A stretch of 64,000 nt of DNA from an uncultured Gammaproteobacteria bacterium (GCA_947258755.1 CAMYJO010000008.1:1-64000), one strand, 5' to 3'; numbered from the stretch's first letter, positions 26,900 to 36,527 are shown. Notes: a model not told the origin generated them from the sequence alone. Program-made: numbers and translations.

Positions 26900-27313
26900 T
26901 TAAAAATAGTAGCTAGTTGCGAGTAGCTAGTGGCTAGGAAAAGAACAGGAAAACTAACCAGGGAGGGATTAGAGCCCTCGGTTATATTAAGCCGGTTCGA
27001 AAAAATGCCATGGAAGGCATTTTTCACAGCGCGATAGCGCTGCCCCGAAGGGGTGAGCCCCAGGAAGGGGTGAGTGAATCCCATTGCCCAAGGAAGGGCC
27101 GGTGTCGCGCAGCACACGGAAGTGCGAGAGCGACCATTGCCCAAGGAAGGGCCGGTGTCGCGTAGCACACGGAAGTGCGAGAGCGACCATTGCCCAAGGA
27201 AGGGCCGGTGTCGCGTAGCACACGGAAGTGCGAGAGCGACCTCCCGGATTATCAGAGCCTATCCCGTTCTAAAAGTGCCATACTCAAATATCCCTTTATC
27301 TCCCTCTCCGCCA
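26894..27313 (+). repeat. tRNA-Ser-derived hairpin repeat, copy B, with nested insertion
   Basis: Same order as copy A: CCGCCA, AGTAGCTAG flank, inverted tRNA-Ser piece from 26961 (GGGAGGGATT), hairpin AAAATGCC/GGCATTTT with loop ATGGAA (27002-27023), AGCGC/GCGCT, GCCCC/GGGGT, CCCC/GGGG with loop AGGAA, then AATCCC. Here the closing AATCCC-CTCCC is split by a 3 x 53 bp tandem repeat (27081-27239). The copy ends with a well-preserved tRNA 3' end CTCCCTCTCCGCCA (27300-27313). The CCGCCA spacing is 414 bp; minus 159 bp of insert it is 255 bp, matching copy A. Confidence 0.8.
27081..27239 (+). repeat. 3 x 53-bp tandem repeat (hairpin units)
   Basis: Three near-identical 53-bp units start at 27081, 27134 and 27187; unit 1 differs from the others at one base (CGCGCAGC versus CGCGTAGC). 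Each unit folds into GCCC-AAGGAA-GGGC and a longer hairpin GTCGC...GCAC-ACGGAA-GTGC...GCGAC. There is no spacer between units, so it is not a CRISPR array. Short open frames across it on both strands are artefacts of the repeat. Confidence 0.92.
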
Positions 27314-27471
27314 TAAAAAATAGTAGCTAGGATCGATTTGCCAGGTACTAGGTAAAACCAGCCAAAGTTAAACAGAAGGGATTCGAGTGTTTGATATAGG
27401 AAGGCGGGGCCTTCCTGTTTGCATGGCTCGACCCTAGACAACTGCTGCTGAGGGTAAGCCTAAAAGCACAA

Positions 27472-29436
27472 CTAATACAGTTTTCGATCACTTAACCAAT
27501 AAAAACGATACGGTGGTATTACCAGTTGATCCTTGAATAGATTCGGTGACTCGCCAGTGTACAGGTCCTGTAGCTGTCCATATTTAAAGCAGCCCCGATT
27601 ACTCAGGTCACTGAGGTTCAGTGATTGAGGTGTGCCCTCAAAGTTTCCTATTACCAGTATATTATCATTCAGTTGGAAAGGATTGCTGCGTATGAATACA
27701 AACAGGTGCGGATTACCTGTTTCCAGTAGTTCCCGGTTATTAAAGTCTGCAAATGCGGGAATATTTTTGCGAGCTGCAATCATCTTCTTCAGGCCATCGA
27801 ATATCTGTTGTTCCGGACTGCCGTGTTGATGACGGAGTTCAGCCTTATCCCAGTCAATATCAGGCCGGTGCATCCAGCGATTGTCATGTTTCTTGTGCTC
27901 GTCCTGCAGATAGGTATAGTTGTTAAGCGTGCCGATTTCATCACCGTAGTAGAGTAGTGGGATGCCACCGAAAGACATGATCATGCTGTGCATCAACAGA
28001 ATGAGATCGATGCTCTGCTGAATGGCAGCCGGGTCTTGATTTTCAAGTGCGGTTTCAAGCCCCACGAGCGAGGCCAGTGAGCCGGATATGCGTGCATCGC
28101 CAGTTTTTTCATTACGTCCAAAAGGCTGGCCGCGGGCGGGCGAAGCATCATAAATGCCAGTATAAAAATCAACCAGGAACTTCCTGTGTGCATATGGTTT
28201 ATAGCCGGCCAGATTGATGTCAGTGTCATCGAATCCCAGCCCTATATCATCATGACAGCGCACGTAGTTAAGCCAGGTGGCGCGGTCTAGTTTATCCGGC
28301 AGGTTGTGTATACCCTGCTCTAGTAGGTTGGTGTTCTTGGTAGCCACCGCATCCCAGAGTAGCGCCATAAAGGTAGCATTGTAGGCAATTTCACATTCCT
28401 TGGCGATGACCGCGTCCTCCCCGAAATATTTGCTTATCTCAACAGGTGCTACAATGGCTTCGGCAATGAATAATACCCCTGGTGCAGTCACCTGGCAGCA
28501 GTCTTTCATCAATTGCAGGATGAGATGTGCTTCGCGTTCATTCTGACTGGTGGTACCGATTTTCTTCCATAGAAAGGCGACTGCATCCAGGCGCACAATA
28601 TCTGCACCCTGGTTGCCCCAGAACAGGATAATGTTCAACATCTCAATGAAAACCGCGGGATTACTGTAATTCAGATCCCATTGATAATGATTGAATACCG
28701 TCATTACCCACTTTTCCATAGCCTCGTCGTAGGTAAAATTGCCAGGTGATGTCTCAGGAAAGATCTCTGGCATGGTTTCCTCGAACATGTCAGGGATGTC
28801 GCGGTTATCGAAAATATAATAATAGTCTTGATGTTTTTTGTCGCCTTCTCTGGCCATTTTTGCCCAGGCATGCTCATCTGATGTATGGTTTACAACAACG
28901 TCCAGTGTGAGCAGGATGTTGCGACGGCGCATGTCGCTGGACAAAGACTGCAGATCGGTCAAAGTGCCAACGCGTTCATCCACGTTGCAGAAATTGCTGA
29001 CCGCGTAACCACCATCACTTGCCCCTTGTGGGCATTCAAGAATGGGCATCACGTGTATCATGTTGACACCCAGTTCCTGAAAGTAACTGAGTCGTTGTCG
29101 AAGACCCTGCAGGTTGCCGGCGAAGCCATCGCTATACAATGCCATGCCGACCCATTCCTGACTGAGAAACCAGTTATGATCATTTTCACGTTCGCGGTCG
29201 AGTTGCTTGAGAATAGAATCACGTCTGATGTACTGGGTAGCCATGGTCTCTACCAGTCGTACCAACTGTTGCTCGAAATCTTCGCGTGAGCCATACAACA
29301 AATGAAACAATGAATAGATGGCGTAAAAATTTGCTCCCAGCCGGGTATAGAAATGACGCAAATCCTGCTCACTAATCTCTGGCTTGAGTTTATCAAGAAT
29401 TTTATTTAGTAGTGAATGTGAAACTTGTTCATACAT
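27472..29436 (-). CDS. ams: Amylosucrase (GH13)
   Basis: A 654-residue glycoside hydrolase family 13 enzyme that splits sucrose, releasing fructose and transferring glucose to an alpha-glucan. The length and N-terminal helical domain (about 1-90) fit amylosucrase rather than the shorter sucrose phosphorylase. Catalytic Asp in GADIVRLDAVAFLWKK, acid/base Glu in VLFIAEAIVAP, third Asp in YVRCHDDIGLGFDDTD; region DVVVNHTSDEH is also present. It is the last gene of the minus-strand sucrose cluster, 15 bp after fructokinase. With the kinase it can turn sucrose into fructose phosphate plus glucan. Confidence 0.92.
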   Translation of the reverse strand: MYEQVSHSLLNKILDKLKPEISEQDLRHFYTRLGANFYAIYSLFHLLYGSREDFEQQLVRLVETMATQYIRRDSILKQLDRERENDHNWFLSQEWVGMALYSDGFAGNLQGLRQRLSYFQELGVNMIHVMPILECPQGASDGGYAVSNFCNVDERVGTLTDLQSLSSDMRRRNILLTLDVVVNHTSDEHAWAKMAREGDKKHQDYYYIFDNRDIPDMFEETMPEIFPETSPGNFTYDEAMEKWVMTVFNHYQWDLNYSNPAVFIEMLNIILFWGNQGADIVRLDAVAFLWKKIGTTSQNEREAHLILQLMKDCCQVTAPGVLFIAEAIVAPVEISKYFGEDAVIAKECEIAYNATFMALLWDAVATKNTNLLEQGIHNLPDKLDRATWLNYVRCHDDIGLGFDDTDINLAGYKPYAHRKFLVDFYTGIYDASPARGQPFGRNEKTGDARISGSLASLVGLETALENQDPAAIQQSIDLILLMHSMIMSFGGIPLLYYGDEIGTLNNYTYLQDEHKKHDNRWMHRPDIDWDKAELRHQHGSPEQQIFDGLKKMIAARKNIPAFADFNNRELLETGNPHLFVFIRSNPFQLNDNILVIGNFEGTPQSLNLSDLSNRGCFKYGQLQDLYTGESPNLFKDQLVIPPYRFYWLSDRKLY

Positions 29437-29451
29437 ACAATTGTCGCTTCG

Positions 29452-30336
29452 TTAGATTTCGAGTCCCCAACTTTCTATAAACGCGAGATAGAATGCTGGT
29501 TCGCTCACTATAGCACCACGATGGGTCACCAAACCAGATGCAAAATCCTGCGCTCGTTCTAATGTAATATCCAGTGGCCAGTTGTTGGCAAGACCCAGGA
29601 TCATTACCGAAGCAAAGGCATCTCCAGCACCTACTGTATCGACCACAGTAATGTTTTCTGTTGGCCTGATTGTGTAATGTTCACCATTGGCCGTAATCAG
29701 CTCAGCACCTGCCGATCCATGGGTGACCAGTAGCCCTTTCAGCTTGTGGTTATTGAGAAATTGTTTTCCTTTTTCCGTGCCTTGTTTGTTAGATGTATCA
29801 AGCAGATTCAATTCGTCAGTATTGAGTTTGACCCAGTCTGCGCTGTCCAGCATATCCAGTAGTTGTGTTTTATGCCACCAGGGAGGGCGCAGGTTAACAT
29901 CAATAAAAACAATATCCGGCCTAGCCGATTTGATTGACTCTATTGCCTGAAGAGATGTGCTTTCGCGAAGCGCCAGACTTCCATGATACAGCAGGTGGCA
30001 ATCGTAGCCATCGGGTTCCACAGCGATAGCATCGTAGGCGCATTGTTCGGATATGTCATACTCAGGTTCACCATTGACAAAATTCACATTGACTCTTCCG
30101 GTAGGCCGCTGTGGATCAATCTGCAGCTTATCTGTGCGCATATTCCAATCGTGCATGGCCTGCTTCACCGTATCACCCTCGGGATCATTGCCTACCCGGC
30201 TGATAAAGCAGGGTGCCTGGCAGAAGGCTTGCAGATGCCAGGCAACATTAAAGGGTGCACCACCGAGTACCCGTTTGCCATCCGGAAAATGATCAAACAG
30301 TACTTCGCCAAATATACATAAACAACCGTGTTTCAT
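29452..30336 (-). CDS. PfkB-family fructokinase
   Basis: A 294-residue ribokinase-like sugar kinase. PfkB signatures: N-terminal GGAPFNVAWHLQAF and C-terminal anion-hole motif DTVGAGDAFAS with the catalytic Asp. It begins 15 bp upstream of amylosucrase and overlaps the end of the phosphatase gene by 4 bp (ATGA), so translation is coupled. In the same cluster of halotolerant methylotrophs this gene encodes an ATP-dependent fructokinase acting on the fructose that amylosucrase releases. I infer that specificity from context. Confidence 0.9.
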   Translation of the reverse strand: MKHGCLCIFGEVLFDHFPDGKRVLGGAPFNVAWHLQAFCQAPCFISRVGNDPEGDTVKQAMHDWNMRTDKLQIDPQRPTGRVNVNFVNGEPEYDISEQCAYDAIAVEPDGYDCHLLYHGSLALRESTSLQAIESIKSARPDIVFIDVNLRPPWWHKTQLLDMLDSADWVKLNTDELNLLDTSNKQGTEKGKQFLNNHKLKGLLVTHGSAGAELITANGEHYTIRPTENITVVDTVGAGDAFASVMILGLANNWPLDITLERAQDFASGLVTHRGAIVSEPAFYLAFIESWGLEI

Positions 30337-31205
30337 GAGTATTCACTCCGCTGGTCTTTAAAACCCATCCATTCGAGCGTTTCAGGATAATAATGGGCGA
30401 TGCCTTCCAGCATACCCGCGGCATAATTGCCGTTCATGCCCATAAAGTTGCCTTGTGCAATATACAATTGCTCAGCATAACCGTTGCTATCAGCAAGCTG
30501 TTGTGCCAATTGCTTCACATCCGGAAGACTGTTTGCAACCAATACTGCAGGAATAGCACTGGCCATTACTTCGATATCATTGCCACTGTCACCGCAAAAG
30601 ACAGTATTACCAAGATCAAATTTATGTTCCTTCATCAGTGCTTCTACCGCATGAAACTTGGTTGCCCGTTCCGGTAATATATCCAGCAAGCCGATTCCAT
30701 TTGGTTCATCAACACTCCAGATCAGACTGGCTCGAACATTCACCCGGGATAATCGCTCACGTATCAGTGCTGACAGAGCGTCCTGATCAGATTGCAAAGG
30801 AATATAATAGCTTAGCTTGTACCTGTTTTGTTTTGCATGTTGCTGCAGTCTTAATTCCTTTATACCGAGCAATAACTTCTTTAGGTCTGCATGATTTTTG
30901 TTTCCCCAGTCTCTGGCGATCTCCTTTTCCCATGCAGTCTGCCGCTGCCAATCCTGTTCTGTGCCTACATGATAAATGCTGGTGCCAACATCTCCGACGA
31001 CAAAATCAGGCAGTGGCAGACTGTAATGTGCTATGGCTTGTTCTATTAATGCACGGTGGCGCCCGCTGACATAGGTCAGGGTGACCTCGGGGCGATTTAC
31101 CAGGGTTGTAAAATGTTTCCTTGCCCCTTGTGATTCGGATTGTGGTCCATTGGGTATCAATGTCCGATCGAGGTCAGTGCAGATAAACAGTCTATCGATC
31201 ATCAA
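30333..31205 (-). CDS. spp: Sucrose-6-phosphate phosphatase (HAD family)
   Basis: A 290-residue HAD-superfamily phosphatase. Motif I DLDRTLIPNG near the N-terminus (FICTDLDRTLI), motif II TYVSGRH, and motif IV region VFCGDSGNDIEV are intact, with a C2-type cap between. It removes phosphate from sucrose-6-phosphate to release sucrose. It overlaps sps by 4 bp upstream and fructokinase by 4 bp downstream, placing it in a tightly coupled operon. A plain Cof-type phosphatase is the alternative, made unlikely by the operon. Confidence 0.9.
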   Translation of the reverse strand: MMIDRLFICTDLDRTLIPNGPQSESQGARKHFTTLVNRPEVTLTYVSGRHRALIEQAIAHYSLPLPDFVVGDVGTSIYHVGTEQDWQRQTAWEKEIARDWGNKNHADLKKLLLGIKELRLQQHAKQNRYKLSYYIPLQSDQDALSALIRERLSRVNVRASLIWSVDEPNGIGLLDILPERATKFHAVEALMKEHKFDLGNTVFCGDSGNDIEVMASAIPAVLVANSLPDVKQLAQQLADSNGYAEQLYIAQGNFMGMNGNYAAGMLEGIAHYYPETLEWMGFKDQRSEYS

Positions 31206-33346
31206 GCCTCCGGAGCTTCGCAGGTATTAAAGAAATCATAGTACTTGATTGCCTCAAGCATGCCGGCCGCGTAGGGTTCTTTGGCAAAATAGATGCGTTC
31301 CTGATCAACTAACTGCGACAATTCCTCATGATGTCTATTGCCAACCACCACAGCCAGTGTATTACCTCGCATCATGTCTTCATCTGCACCTGATCCACCC
31401 GCTACCAGGATATGCTCCAGCGGGATATCGAGCCTCTGTGCGACATAGCGTAACGCCTGACCCTTGGAGGCACGTGACGGCACAATATCGATGAACTGAC
31501 CAAAAGAAAAGAGCACGTTGGCGGTAATTTCCTTTTTCCGCATAAGGGCAACGATATCATCCACGGCGGGTGCCTTGTGCAGGTCATAGTAATAAGAAAT
31601 CTTGAAATGGCTCAGCTCTGTCTTGGGCTGAAGTTCAAGTCCGGGCAGTTCAGCAAGTACTCGCCTGACCCTTTCCGGGCTCCAGTCATGGTCGATATGG
31701 TCGGGCCAATAGGCGTCCTCAGTCAGGGACTGACCATAATGTATTCGAGTTCCCAGGCTGCTGATCAGAATATCAGGAGTCGGGATTTTGTATTTTTTTA
31801 TTAATGCCAAAGCGGTGTCGAGGCGACGGCCGGTTGCTATGCCAAAAGTCACGCATCTACGATTCTGACGCATCAGATCTGAAAACTTTTCCAAGGCTGC
31901 CTGATTGCCGAGCAGGTTCTGGTCCAGATCAGTGAACAGGGCCCTGTCACGGTAACGTATTGTGCGTGGCGCAGGGCGTTCATATGGGAGAGGTTCGTAA
32001 GTGCCATGCTGTTGACTTATTCTTTCCAGGTAGCTTTCGGCGTGCGCCCACCACGTATAGTGTTTTCGTACCCCATTCAGGCCATTACGTGAGGCCTTTG
32101 ACCAGGTATCAGGATTTTGCAGCAGCTTGAGTAATGCATTAGTAATTGCTTGTTTATCCAGGGGATCGACCAACTCTCCATTGTGACAGTTGGCGATAAT
32201 GTCCACCGGCCCGCCATTTTCAGTCGCCACCACCGGCAATCCACTGGCCGCAGCTTCGAGAATAGTAAGGCCGAAGGGTTCGGTCAGTGCCGGATTGATA
32301 AACACGCCTCTACTCGATGCAGCCAGACGATATATTTGTGGCACCTCGTCGGGCAGGTGGTTTTTTGGTACGACGACTTTGCCATAGAGATCATAGTAGT
32401 CAATCAGTAGCAGGATGTTGGTTAATACGGACTGCGCACCAGTATCCATGTCACGGATATCATCACGATTACCTGCGACAATCAACAAGTTCGCAATTTC
32501 CTGTAACTGTGTTGATTCACCAAAGACTTCCACCAAGGTCAGGATATTTTTTCGTTCATCCGGTCGACAAAGCGATAAGATGACAGGTTTTTCCGGTTTA
32601 CTAAGGAAACGATCCAATTCTGCAGAAAAGGAGATAGTTTCATCGCTGACCGGAGGATGAAACATTTGCAGATCGGTGCCAGGTGGTATAACCACCATAC
32701 GACTGGGATCATAGTAATTATAGAGTCCGTATTGTTCTTCGATCTCGTTTTTTGTGCTGGTGATGACCACATCCGCATTCGCAAGTACCTCTTCTTCAGC
32801 ATCGATACGCCGTTCGATATTATAGGTACTTTCAATCTCTTGACGCGACAGACCGCTGGCCAGTAGTCGCTTGCGCTTATCTCTTCCTAGAGAATGTCCA
32901 GTATGGACGAGAGGCACACCTAGCATGTTGGTAAGACGTACACCTACGTAACCGGCATCTGCATAATGCGTATGCACCACGTCCGGCAGACTCGGCTGCT
33001 CGTTGAGCCAATTCAGCAGGTTGTCCGTGAAACTATCAAGATGATCCCATAGTTGTTCTTTGGGAATGTATTCATCCGGCCCGGCTGCTATGCGGATAAT
33101 ACGCGCCTTCCGGGATAAGCTCTCGACAGGATTGGCATAGTCGTCATCGATAGCTGGATCAATAATTCTCCGTGTAACGAGATCAACCTTGCCGATGTCG
33201 CCGTGCTCAGCAAGGCTGCGAGCCAGATCCAGTACATATTTGGTCTGTCCGCCGGTATCGGCATCAGATCCAAGCTCCAGATCATGGCCGCGTATAAGGC
33301 CATGAATACTAATCAATAGTATGTAGGGATTATATCGTGTATTCAT
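31202..33346 (-). CDS. sps: Sucrose-phosphate synthase with C-terminal HAD domain
   Basis: A 714-residue GT4 glycosyltransferase joining NDP-glucose and fructose-6-phosphate to sucrose-6-phosphate. N-terminal GT-B domain with ISIHGLIRGHDLELGSDADT and GGQTKYVLDLARSL, C-terminal GT domain with NPALTEPFGLTILEAAASGL (the E-x7-E motif), then a HAD-like domain from about 465 (LFTDLDQNLLGNQ, GSGADEDMMRG). Plant and some bacterial SPS carry the same fused phosphatase-like domain. First gene of the operon. It is expected to make sucrose as a compatible solute. Confidence 0.94.
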   Translation of the reverse strand: MNTRYNPYILLISIHGLIRGHDLELGSDADTGGQTKYVLDLARSLAEHGDIGKVDLVTRRIIDPAIDDDYANPVESLSRKARIIRIAAGPDEYIPKEQLWDHLDSFTDNLLNWLNEQPSLPDVVHTHYADAGYVGVRLTNMLGVPLVHTGHSLGRDKRKRLLASGLSRQEIESTYNIERRIDAEEEVLANADVVITSTKNEIEEQYGLYNYYDPSRMVVIPPGTDLQMFHPPVSDETISFSAELDRFLSKPEKPVILSLCRPDERKNILTLVEVFGESTQLQEIANLLIVAGNRDDIRDMDTGAQSVLTNILLLIDYYDLYGKVVVPKNHLPDEVPQIYRLAASSRGVFINPALTEPFGLTILEAAASGLPVVATENGGPVDIIANCHNGELVDPLDKQAITNALLKLLQNPDTWSKASRNGLNGVRKHYTWWAHAESYLERISQQHGTYEPLPYERPAPRTIRYRDRALFTDLDQNLLGNQAALEKFSDLMRQNRRCVTFGIATGRRLDTALALIKKYKIPTPDILISSLGTRIHYGQSLTEDAYWPDHIDHDWSPERVRRVLAELPGLELQPKTELSHFKISYYYDLHKAPAVDDIVALMRKKEITANVLFSFGQFIDIVPSRASKGQALRYVAQRLDIPLEHILVAGGSGADEDMMRGNTLAVVVGNRHHEELSQLVDQERIYFAKEPYAAGMLEAIKYYDFFNTCEAPEA

Positions 33347-33500
33347 GCCTAGCTTTGCTGTATGTCTCCATTCTCATGTGTTATTTCCGTTCAACGACTG
33401 TGTAGAAATAGAGTATCATTTATTTGATGCCTTTTATAAAGACTACCGTTCATGATTGATGTTTCCCGGTTATGTCTGCTATCATTCGGCGCTCATCTAT

Positions 33501-33612
33501 GGTGGCTTTTGTCGGTCCCCTCGCGACGATAAGCTGTGAACCCCGCCAGGCCCGGAAGGGAGCAACGGCAACAGTGGATTCGGGCGCCGGGGTGTGGCTG
33601 GCATTAGCCGCC
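33501..33612 (+). ncRNA. ffs: Signal recognition particle 4.5S RNA
   Basis: A 112-nt RNA whose ends pair (GGTGGCT 33501-33507 with AGCCGCC 33606-33612). The conserved apical domain is visible: GCCAGGCCCGGAAGGGAGCA with the GGAA tetraloop and GCAACGGCA asymmetric loop, followed by CGCCGGGGTGTGGCTGGC. It binds Ffh to target inner-membrane proteins. A T-rich stretch (ATTTTTCTT, 33620-33628) follows. The position directly before dnaX is conserved in gammaproteobacteria. Confidence 0.95.
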
Positions 33613-33819
33613 TCCAATTATTTTTCTTAGACCTGATGTGCATACGGCGCTTTGCCCCGGATTCATAATGGCGTTAGGCGTAATTTATAAGTTATTGTTA
33701 TTTAACATAATAAACATAATAATTATATTTAAAAATGCTTTATAATTGTGGCATGAAATGTCATCTAACATGGGCCCCTGAGGGTGGCGCTTGAATAGCA
33801 GCGTATTTGAGAATCCAGT

Positions 33820-35430
33820 ATGAATTATCAGGTTCTGGCACGAAAATGGCGGCCTAAAAATTTTTCCGAGATGGTCGGACAGGAGCATGTGCTACGCGCA
33901 CTGATCAATGCTCTCGATAACGATCGCCTGCATCATGCCTTTTTATTTACCGGTACACGTGGTGTAGGTAAAACCACGATCGGCCGTATTCTGGCCAAGT
34001 CGCTCAATTGTGAAGAGGGTATCAGCTCTACACCCTGCGGTGTTTGCAGCGCCTGCCAGGAAATCAATGACGGTCGTTTTATCGACCTGATCGAGGTGGA
34101 TGCGGCATCCAGGACCAAGGTTGAGGATACCCGTGAATTACTTGAGAATGTGCAGTATGCACCGACGCGTGGTCGTTTTAAGGTATACCTGATCGACGAA
34201 GTGCACATGCTGTCTAATCACAGTTTTAATGCGCTGCTGAAAACACTGGAAGAGCCGCCGCCTCACGTCAAGTTCCTGTTGGCCACAACTGATCCACAAA
34301 AATTACCCGTTACCATCCTGTCACGCTGTCTGCAATTCAACCTGAAACGCCTGTCGGTGAAGGCGATTGCTGATCATATGGAATACATACTTGGACAGGA
34401 GGGCATCGAGTTCGAAGCCAAGGCCGTGTTTGCCATCGCGACAGCGGCCGATGGTAGCATGCGTGATGCATTGAGCTTGCTGGACCAGGCCATTGCCCAC
34501 GGTGGCGGCGGCGTAATGGCTGCCGAGGTCCATGATATGCTCGGTACCATTGAACAGCACCATGTCGAGCACTTATTGCAAGCAGTGATTGCCGGTGATG
34601 CCGCACGCGTTATTGATGAAATAGGGCAGGTGGCGGAGAAATCACCGGATTTCCAGGCGATCCTGGCTGATTTGATTTCCTTGTTACATCGAATCGCTGT
34701 TGCACAGATGGTACCGACTGCTATCGATGATAGCCTGGGTGACAGTGAAACGGTAATGGCTCTGGCGCAATCGATGGCGGCAGAAGATATTCAGTTATAT
34801 TACCAGATTGCCTTGATCGGCAAACGCGATTTGGCCCTGGCGCCGGATATGCGTGCCGGTCTGGAAATGATTTTGCTGCGCATGCTGGCCTTCCGTCCAT
34901 ACGAGGTGAATAGTTTGCCGGCAGCAGGTAGTGGAAACAACAGGCCGGCGCAGCAGCCTGATTCACCGCTAGCTCAAAAAAAATCAAATGTTCCTGCTTC
35001 CACAGCAACAGCTACTGCGGCTACGGCAACCGCTGTCAACGCCGATGCAGATAGCTCTGAATGGGGGCAAATCGTCGCTGCGCTCGGTCTGAAAGCAATC
35101 GCACGTGAACTGGCAACGCATAGTGTTTTTGAAGGGCGCAAGGATAAAATGGTTAAACTCAGTCTTGACCCTGCGTACGAGCAGCTTTGCACTAACAGTG
35201 CCAAGCAAAGGCTGGAACAGGCCTTGGCGGCTTATTTTAATGACAGCATTAGTCTTGATATCAAGATTGTTAAGTCAGACAAGGAAACTCCGGCGGCGCA
35301 CACCGAGCGTAAACAACAGGAGAAACAGACATCAGCAGAACAGGCGATCAAGAGTGATCCGTTTGTACAGGAATTACAGGATGTCTTTAATGCAGATCTG
35401 GATGCAGCCGTTATTCAACCTACAGAATAA
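33820..35430 (+). CDS. dnaX: DNA polymerase III subunit tau (and possibly gamma)
   Basis: A 536-residue clamp-loader ATPase. Walker A GTRGVGKTT at about 45-53, the four zinc cysteines at 64, 73, 76 and 79, Walker B LIDEVHML, and sensor SRCLQFNLKRL. The C-terminal part (from about 400) should bind DnaE and DnaB, as in tau. Codons 386-388 are CAA AAA AAA, part of a run of eight A (34976-34983). That run creates the slippery heptamer A-AAA-AAA in the correct phase; a -1 shift would end at TAG 35052 and give a ~411-residue gamma-like product. Part of the ffs-dnaX-ybaB-recR cluster. Confidence 0.96.
   Translation: MNYQVLARKWRPKNFSEMVGQEHVLRALINALDNDRLHHAFLFTGTRGVGKTTIGRILAKSLNCEEGISSTPCGVCSACQEINDGRFIDLIEVDAASRTKVEDTRELLENVQYAPTRGRFKVYLIDEVHMLSNHSFNALLKTLEEPPPHVKFLLATTDPQKLPVTILSRCLQFNLKRLSVKAIADHMEYILGQEGIEFEAKAVFAIATAADGSMRDALSLLDQAIAHGGGGVMAAEVHDMLGTIEQHHVEHLLQAVIAGDAARVIDEIGQVAEKSPDFQAILADLISLLHRIAVAQMVPTAIDDSLGDSETVMALAQSMAAEDIQLYYQIALIGKRDLALAPDMRAGLEMILLRMLAFRPYEVNSLPAAGSGNNRPAQQPDSPLAQKKSNVPASTATATAATATAVNADADSSEWGQIVAALGLKAIARELATHSVFEGRKDKMVKLSLDPAYEQLCTNSAKQRLEQALAAYFNDSISLDIKIVKSDKETPAAHTERKQQEKQTSAEQAIKSDPFVQELQDVFNADLDAAVIQPTE
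34976..34983 (+). promoter_or_regulatory. Possible programmed frameshift or slippage site in dnaX
   Basis: Eight consecutive A residues placed so that zero-frame codons read CAA AAA AAA. The heptamer A-AAA-AAA fits the X-XXY-YYZ rule for -1 shifting. GCGG and CCGC about 33-45 nt downstream could form a weak stem. E. coli dnaX uses A-AAA-AAG at a comparable protein position to make gamma. Confidence 0.5.
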
Positions 35431-35478
35431 GTGTTGTGTGTACAGTGAAATTATATTTTTGAATTTGAGGATGAAGCG

Positions 35479-35802
35479 ATGAAAGGTGGTTTAGGCGATT
35501 TAATGAAGCAGGCGCAACAAATCCAGGAGGATATGCAAAAGGCGCAAGGCGAGCTGGCGAATCTGGAAATCGAAGGCCAGTCAGGCGGTGGCATGGTGAC
35601 AGTGACGATGAATGGTAAGCACGAAGTCAGCCGCATTAAGATTGATGATAGCCTGTTGCAGGAAGATAGGGACATGTTGGAAGACATGATCGCAGCGGCT
35701 GTCAATGATGCGGTGCACAAGGTCGGTTCTGCGACCCAGGAAAAAATGTCCGGCATGACTGCAGGCATACCGCTGCCGCCCGGATTCAAGTTACCTTTCT
35801 AG
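35479..35802 (+). CDS. ybaB: YbaB/EbfC family nucleoid-associated protein
   Basis: A 107-residue DNA-binding protein of the YbaB/EbfC family, forming a tweezer-shaped dimer. It has the usual N-terminal helix rich in Gln/Lys ([20 protein letters not shown]), the core [20 protein letters not shown], and a C-terminal [12 protein letters not shown] tail. It sits between dnaX and recR, its usual location, 48 bp and 13 bp from them, with GAGGATGAAGCG upstream of the start. Confidence 0.96.
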   Translation: MKGGLGDLMKQAQQIQEDMQKAQGELANLEIEGQSGGGMVTVTMNGKHEVSRIKIDDSLLQEDRDMLEDMIAAAVNDAVHKVGSATQEKMSGMTAGIPLPPGFKLPF

Positions 35803-35815
35803 TACGACTGAATTT

Positions 35816-36412
35816 ATGTCCTTATCGCCGTTGATTGACAAGCTGATTGAATCCTTGCAGGTGTTGCCCGGGGTCGGGCCAAAAAGCGCACAAAGAATGG
35901 CATTTTATTTACTGGAAAGGAACCGCGACGGTGCCCAGAGTCTGTCCGAGGTACTGCAGGATGCAGTAGAGAATATAGGTCATTGTAGTCAATGCCGCAC
36001 CCTGACCGAGCATGAGCGTTGCTCGATCTGTGCCAATCCGGCACGTGATGAATCCCAGCTTTGTATTGTTGAAAACCCCTCCGACGTGATGCTGGTTAAC
36101 AAGGCCACCGGCTATAAAGGCCTGTATTTTGTGTTGATGGGGCATCTGTCACCATTGGATGGCATCGGACCGGATGAGTTGGGGCTCGAGCAATTGGCCC
36201 AGCGTCTTGATAGCGGTATTGTCGAAGAGCTAATCCTGGCGACCAATCCAACGGTCGAAGGTGAGGCAACTTCCCATTATATCAGTGAGATGGCGCGCAA
36301 AAGGGGCATACGGGCGACGCGTCTGGCGCACGGTGTGCCACTCGGCGGTGAGCTGGAATTTGTTGACGGTGGCACGCTCTCGCAGGCCTTTAGTGACCGG
36401 CGGGACCTCTAG
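35816..36412 (+). CDS. recR: Recombination protein RecR
   Basis: A 198-residue RecFOR pathway protein that helps load RecA on gapped DNA. N-terminal helix-hairpin-helix ([18 protein letters not shown]), a four-cysteine zinc finger ([16 protein letters not shown], about 57-72), and a Toprim domain ([20 protein letters not shown] to [14 protein letters not shown]). The length equals the family standard. It starts 13 bp after ybaB, in one transcription unit with dnaX. Confidence 0.97.
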   Translation: MSLSPLIDKLIESLQVLPGVGPKSAQRMAFYLLERNRDGAQSLSEVLQDAVENIGHCSQCRTLTEHERCSICANPARDESQLCIVENPSDVMLVNKATGYKGLYFVLMGHLSPLDGIGPDELGLEQLAQRLDSGIVEELILATNPTVEGEATSHYISEMARKRGIRATRLAHGVPLGGELEFVDGGTLSQAFSDRRDL

Positions 36413-36527
36413 TCAGGGCCGTCACAGCGCGGTTTCTGGCCATTTTCACCTGATTTGGCTTATTGTAAAGATATGCTAAACTTAAGTGATACCTTTGTCT
36501 TAGTATGTCCCGTTACCCGGTAGGCCC

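Noticed and set aside
27081-27239. Possible CRISPR array
   Set aside because: The repeats are directly abutting with no variable spacers and no cas genes are near.
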